Shown here one piece after another: positions 61,184 to 64,000 of a stretch of 64,000 nucleotides of DNA. The stretch covers positions 12,350 through 76,349 of the forward strand of contig JBOFJQ010000002.1 in the NCBI GenBank assembly GCA_051656905.1, written 5' to 3'. The notes under the pieces are model-generated. The model worked only from the letters and a program-made list of their open reading frames with translations. It searched no databases and was not told the origin of the DNA. Made by a program: the position numbers and the translations under genes. This DNA comes from JAGNZR01 sp051656905 (lineage in GTDB: Bacteria; Fusobacteriota; Fusobacteriia; Fusobacteriales; Fusobacteriaceae). The stretch's first letter is position 1. Each line of letters starts with the position of its first letter.

Positions 61184-62800
61184 TTAGTCCCCTTGTATTC
61201 CCAGTAATTTTTTATTCTTTCTAGTGATGTAAAAAATACCTTTTATAAATAAATAGCTAAAAATAAAGCATAGTATTCCAATTTTTTTTATAGCTCCAGG
61301 TACTTTTTCTATTTTAGTTTTATCTAAAAACCCTTTGTCCTTATCTAAGCTTATTACCTCTATATTACTGTTTATATTATCAATTTTCACTATAGTACCT
61401 TTTACTGATATTTCTGTTCCATTCAAATATTTCTCAAGTCCTTTTTTCCATATTAATACTTCATTTATACTAGGAAAATATCTATATTTATCCACTTCTT
61501 TCTCTATTATATTTAGTTTTAAAATAGCTGTTTTCTTTATTTTTTCTCTCTCTGATTTCAATGTATTAACCTCTTGAGGAAAAGAATTTTCAAAATCTTC
61601 TAACTCCAAATATCTTACCTCTGTATCACTTTCTTTATATGGTAGCTCTAAATACTCAATAAGTCTTCTTATCCTAAAGAAATCATCATTATCTATTTTT
61701 TCTTTTATAACATAATATAATTTTTCATCTGGTTCATAAATCATTCTCACTTCATTTAATTTTAATTCTTGCCCTACTTTAAAATTATTTTTTTCATAAT
61801 TAAAACTTTCATCTAAGCTAATTAATTCCCCTGTACCAAATTTATGTGCTTTATAATAATCAGAGTTTACAAATATAATAAATTTTACTCCTATAAAGAT
61901 TAAAGAAATAAAACTGAACATTAGAAATATCTCTTTAATTTTTTTCGACTTAATCTTTTCAATTTTTATTTCATCTATATATAAAGGATTTACTCCAATC
62001 TGTTTTTTAAACAAATTAAATCTTCCTAATATTTTGTATTCTTTTTTATTTTCTAGGTTACAATCATAGTTATTTTTTACATATATCCCCTGAATGAATC
62101 CACCCTGTTTTGTTTTTTCAATATACTCTCCTTGAATATTATATAGATAATTATATTTGAAATTATAGAGTTTCTCTAATATTAATTTAATTACAATAAC
62201 ACTTAAAACCATATAAAACGTATAGTAATTTAAAGAATTCCAAAAATCACTTAAAAGAAAAATAAAAATTAGTGGAATTAAAAAAATTAAAAAAATATCA
62301 AAATTAACATATTCCCCTTTTATTTTTGGCAATTTTTCTATTTTTTTTATCTCTTCAAGGACATTAATTCCATCTATCTCCACTACATAGAAGACCCCGT
62401 CATAGATTACTCCTCTAAGAATTTTGTACTCATCCTTTACCAATCCTTCTGAATAGCAAGAGATTATTTTACATTCATTTAAGTAATAGTCAGGATACTC
62501 GTATGTCATTCCATACTGTCCTGTAATTTTTCTATACTTTACTTCTAATATTCCTTCTAAAGTATAAAGTTTTTTATCTTTAAATAATTTTCTATATATT
62601 TTTTTTAGCAATAAAAAATCTTCTCTACCTATCTCTTCAATTTTAAAATTATCTATTTTTTTTTCTTTGGAAATACTTTCTTTTTCTATATTATTTAGGT
62701 TTTCTCTACTTTTATCTTTTAAGTCCTGATTATGAAAAAAATTTAATATAAAACTAATTATCATAATCACTAACAAGATAATAGCTATTCTTGAATCCAT
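61184..62800 (-). CDS. Membrane protein of unknown function
   Basis: 538-aa protein with hydrophobic segments at about 5-20, 170-190, 195-210, 290-315 and 510-530 and two soluble charged domains between them, giving a duplicated layout. The segment KGTIVKIDNINSNIEVISLD resembles a small OB- or SH3-like strand set. I do not recognise a family. It is the first gene of the accessory block, start ATG 62800 with GGAGTGATTT upstream, and ends 1 base before the MORN-2 gene. Confidence 0.65.
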   Translation of the reverse strand: MDSRIAIILLVIMIISFILNFFHNQDLKDKSRENLNNIEKESISKEKKIDNFKIEEIGREDFLLLKKIYRKLFKDKKLYTLEGILEVKYRKITGQYGMTYEYPDYYLNECKIISCYSEGLVKDEYKILRGVIYDGVFYVVEIDGINVLEEIKKIEKLPKIKGEYVNFDIFLIFLIPLIFIFLLSDFWNSLNYYTFYMVLSVIVIKLILEKLYNFKYNYLYNIQGEYIEKTKQGGFIQGIYVKNNYDCNLENKKEYKILGRFNLFKKQIGVNPLYIDEIKIEKIKSKKIKEIFLMFSFISLIFIGVKFIIFVNSDYYKAHKFGTGELISLDESFNYEKNNFKVGQELKLNEVRMIYEPDEKLYYVIKEKIDNDDFFRIRRLIEYLELPYKESDTEVRYLELEDFENSFPQEVNTLKSEREKIKKTAILKLNIIEKEVDKYRYFPSINEVLIWKKGLEKYLNGTEISVKGTIVKIDNINSNIEVISLDKDKGFLDKTKIEKVPGAIKKIGILCFIFSYLFIKGIFYITRKNKKLLGIQGD

Positions 62801-63052
62801 AAATCACTCCACTTTTTTATTTTCATTCATATTTTTTATATTCATACACACTCTATACATGTTACCAATATTTCAAAATATATATTTTATACATAGCTTT
62901 TTATATATAAAATATATACTGCATATATCGTTATTCATATTTTAAATATATACTTATATCTGAATATAAAAAAAGGTAATAAGTACTTTAATATACTTAT
63001 AACCTTTTCATTATTATTTTTAGTCTAACCTAGACTTTTTTATTTACTACTC
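62801..63052. other. Intergenic region with a terminator and AT palindromes
   Basis: A 15-bp inverted repeat with one mismatch (62971-62985 / 62994-63008, AAAAGGTAATAAGTA) is a likely terminator for the rhodanese gene. Between 62860 and 62965 are several overlapping ATATAT-rich palindromic and repeated pieces such as AAAATATATA. They probably include the promoter of the accessory block; I cannot pick one promoter with confidence. Confidence 0.55.
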
Positions 63053-63373
63053 TCAGCAACCGTCAGAAGTAAGTATTGCCTCTAATCCACCATCTAGTGT
63101 ATAAGCATTCTTAAATCCTTTATCTCTCATTAAGATTACAGCCTTTTTTGATCTTATTCCGTGAGTACAGTACACTAATATTTTAGTATCCTTGTCTAAC
63201 TCTTCCTCTTCTAATATGTTTATAAACTCATTATTAAAAGGGATATTATAAACTTCATCAGTAATTGGTGGAACATCCTCTAACTCTTCAGGGGTTCTTA
63301 CATCAATTATAATCGCTTCATCATCCATTATTATTTCTAATGCTGCTCTTTTATCTATAGATATATTTTCCAT
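63053..63373 (-). CDS. Single-domain rhodanese-like protein
   Basis: 106-aa sulfurtransferase-type domain. IIIDVRTPEELEDVP, the active-site loop YCTHGIRSKKAV with the catalytic Cys and its six-residue loop (CTHGIR), and LDGGLEAI at the end are standard. It ends in a Cys. No signal peptide. Persulfide carrier roles are usual for such proteins, but the partner is not evident; it is unrelated in position to mnmH, the other rhodanese domain in the window. Start ATG 63373 follows AGGAGTG. Confidence 0.88.
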   Translation of the reverse strand: MENISIDKRAALEIIMDDEAIIIDVRTPEELEDVPPITDEVYNIPFNNEFINILEEEELDKDTKILVYCTHGIRSKKAVILMRDKGFKNAYTLDGGLEAILTSDGC

Positions 63374-63411
63374 AATTTCACTCCTTATCTCTTTGTAATA
63401 CTGGTTAAATA

Positions 63412-63451
63412 AAATAACCTCTTTCTATTTTATCATAGAAAGAGGCTATTT
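63412..63451 (-). terminator. Terminator after the OmpA-family gene
   Basis: CCTCTTTCTA / TAGAAAGAGG (63418-63427, 63436-63445) with loop of 8 and outer AATA / TATT pairs, T-rich on the minus-strand exit side. Confidence 0.8.
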
Positions 63452-63478
63452 GAAACTTAATATTATATTAAGTTATAA

Positions 63479-64000
63479 TTAGTATGCTCTAGAAACGATG
63501 AACTCAACTCTTCTGTTTTGTGCTCTTCCTTCTTCTGAATTGTTAGAAGCTACTGGCTCGCTTTCTCCGTATCCTTCTACAGTTACGTGGTTAGCATCTA
63601 CACTTCTAGTAATTAAATACTCTTTTATAGCTTTTGATCTGTCTAAAGATAACACTAAGTTATGATTTTCTGATCCTAAGTTACATGTATATCCATCGAT
63701 TTTTACTCTGATATCTGGATTCTCTTCTAAAGCTTTTGCTAAAGCGTTTAAGTGAGGTTTTACTCTGTTTTTTACTTGAGATTTGTTTAAGTCAAATAAA
63801 ACACTTTCTTCCATACTTAAGATTAAGTTGTTTCCTTCTCTTCTGATAGTTACACCATCTTGATTAAAGATAATGATATCTTCTAAATCTCTTCTGTTTG
63901 AGTTTACATCTTCCATTTTTAAGTTGTCTTTAGAATTAATATTTAATCCTTTAACATCTCCAGATGAACACCCTCCTAACATTGCTAAAATACTTGTTAA
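63479..64000 (-). CDS. OmpA-family lipoprotein (5' end outside window)
   Basis: Peptidoglycan-binding outer-membrane lipoprotein of the Pal/OmpA type. The visible N-terminus reads LTSILAMLGGCSS, a signal-peptide end with lipobox LGGC, so the true start lies a few codons beyond position 64000; the internal ATG at 63982 is not the start. The C-terminal OmpA domain has FDLNKSQVKNRVKPHLNALA, VKIDGYTCNLGSENHNLVLS, DRSKAIKEYLI, VEGYGESEPVASN and NRRVEFIV with the peptidoglycan-binding Asp/Arg. GC and codon use suggest high expression. Confidence 0.92.
   Translation of the reverse strand, partial: LTSILAMLGGCSSGDVKGLNINSKDNLKMEDVNSNRRDLEDIIIFNQDGVTIRREGNNLILSMEESVLFDLNKSQVKNRVKPHLNALAKALEENPDIRVKIDGYTCNLGSENHNLVLSLDRSKAIKEYLITRSVDANHVTVEGYGESEPVASNNSEEGRAQNRRVEFIVSRAY

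Noticed and set aside
62860..62965. Repeat array or CRISPR in the AT-rich gap
   Set aside because: Short overlapping ATATAT pieces have no fixed unit or unique spacers; simple AT richness explains them.
1..64000. tRNA, rRNA, CRISPR, insertion sequences, prophage
   Set aside because: No T-loop-like or rRNA sequence, no spaced direct repeats, no transposase or integrase frames were recognised.

Overview
The window is very AT-rich, diderm (lipoproteins, OmpA, an autotransporter-type barrel, LolCD, an M16 protease) and carries strong AGGAGG-type ribosome sites, AGA-dominated arginine codons and several TTG/GTG starts. Gene content (cobUSCT, class II nrdJ, long-form hpf, ricT, mnmH, a DUF4153 protein, MORN-type repeat proteins) fits Fusobacteriaceae, most likely Cetobacterium or a Fusobacterium relative. 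The genus is inference; no rRNA is present. No tRNA, rRNA, CRISPR, IS or prophage was seen.

Layout. 1-18.6 kb is almost entirely minus strand: recQ, lolCD and hpf; then a B12 nucleotide-loop operon cobU-cobS-cobC-cobT running on into radC, ricT and trmN6; then uvrB, xseA, a TPR protein, dprA, topA and trmFO (cut by the window start). 18.7-23.3 kb holds tenA (+), the adenosylcobalamin-dependent reductase nrdJ (-) behind a pair of NrdR-type boxes, and mnmH (+). 23.3-25.8 kb is argG plus an amino-acid binding lipoprotein behind a long structured leader. 25.8-34.9 kb is housekeeping and accessory genes: marR/MATE, tpx, mnmA, a LysE-type exporter, udk, lepA and threonine aldolase. 35-38.3 kb has cell-envelope proteins and an oligopeptide-binding lipoprotein. 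38.4-45.4 kb is a complete phosphate regulon: pstCAB-phoU facing pstS-phoB-phoR across a shared control region with 11-bp repeats. 45.5-49.4 kb is an amino-acid ABC transporter plus aminotransferase operon, again behind a long structured leader. 49.4-55.4 kb has mgtC, yifB, reverse rubrerythrin behind a PerR-like box, and an M16 peptidase. 55.4-62.8 kb is an accessory minus-strand block of membrane and MORN-2 repeat proteins of unknown role. The end has a rhodanese and an OmpA-type lipoprotein cut by the window edge.

The most interesting signal is a pair of matching attenuators, one before argG and one before the amino-acid transporter operon. Each has a consensus promoter, a strong ribosome site and a 10-11 codon GTG-started leader peptide of similar sequence (MTVKYFLRRSK and MAKKFFLRSR) carrying two Arg codons near its end. 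In each the whole leader reading frame can pair with a distal segment containing TTACTGT. That segment can instead pair with the 5' arm of an intrinsic terminator just before the first gene. This is the 1:2 / 2:3 / 3:4 logic of classical amino-acid attenuation and ties arginine synthesis to uptake. A second unusual point is cobS, where a perfect 9-bp hairpin sits between its Shine-Dalgarno and its ATG.
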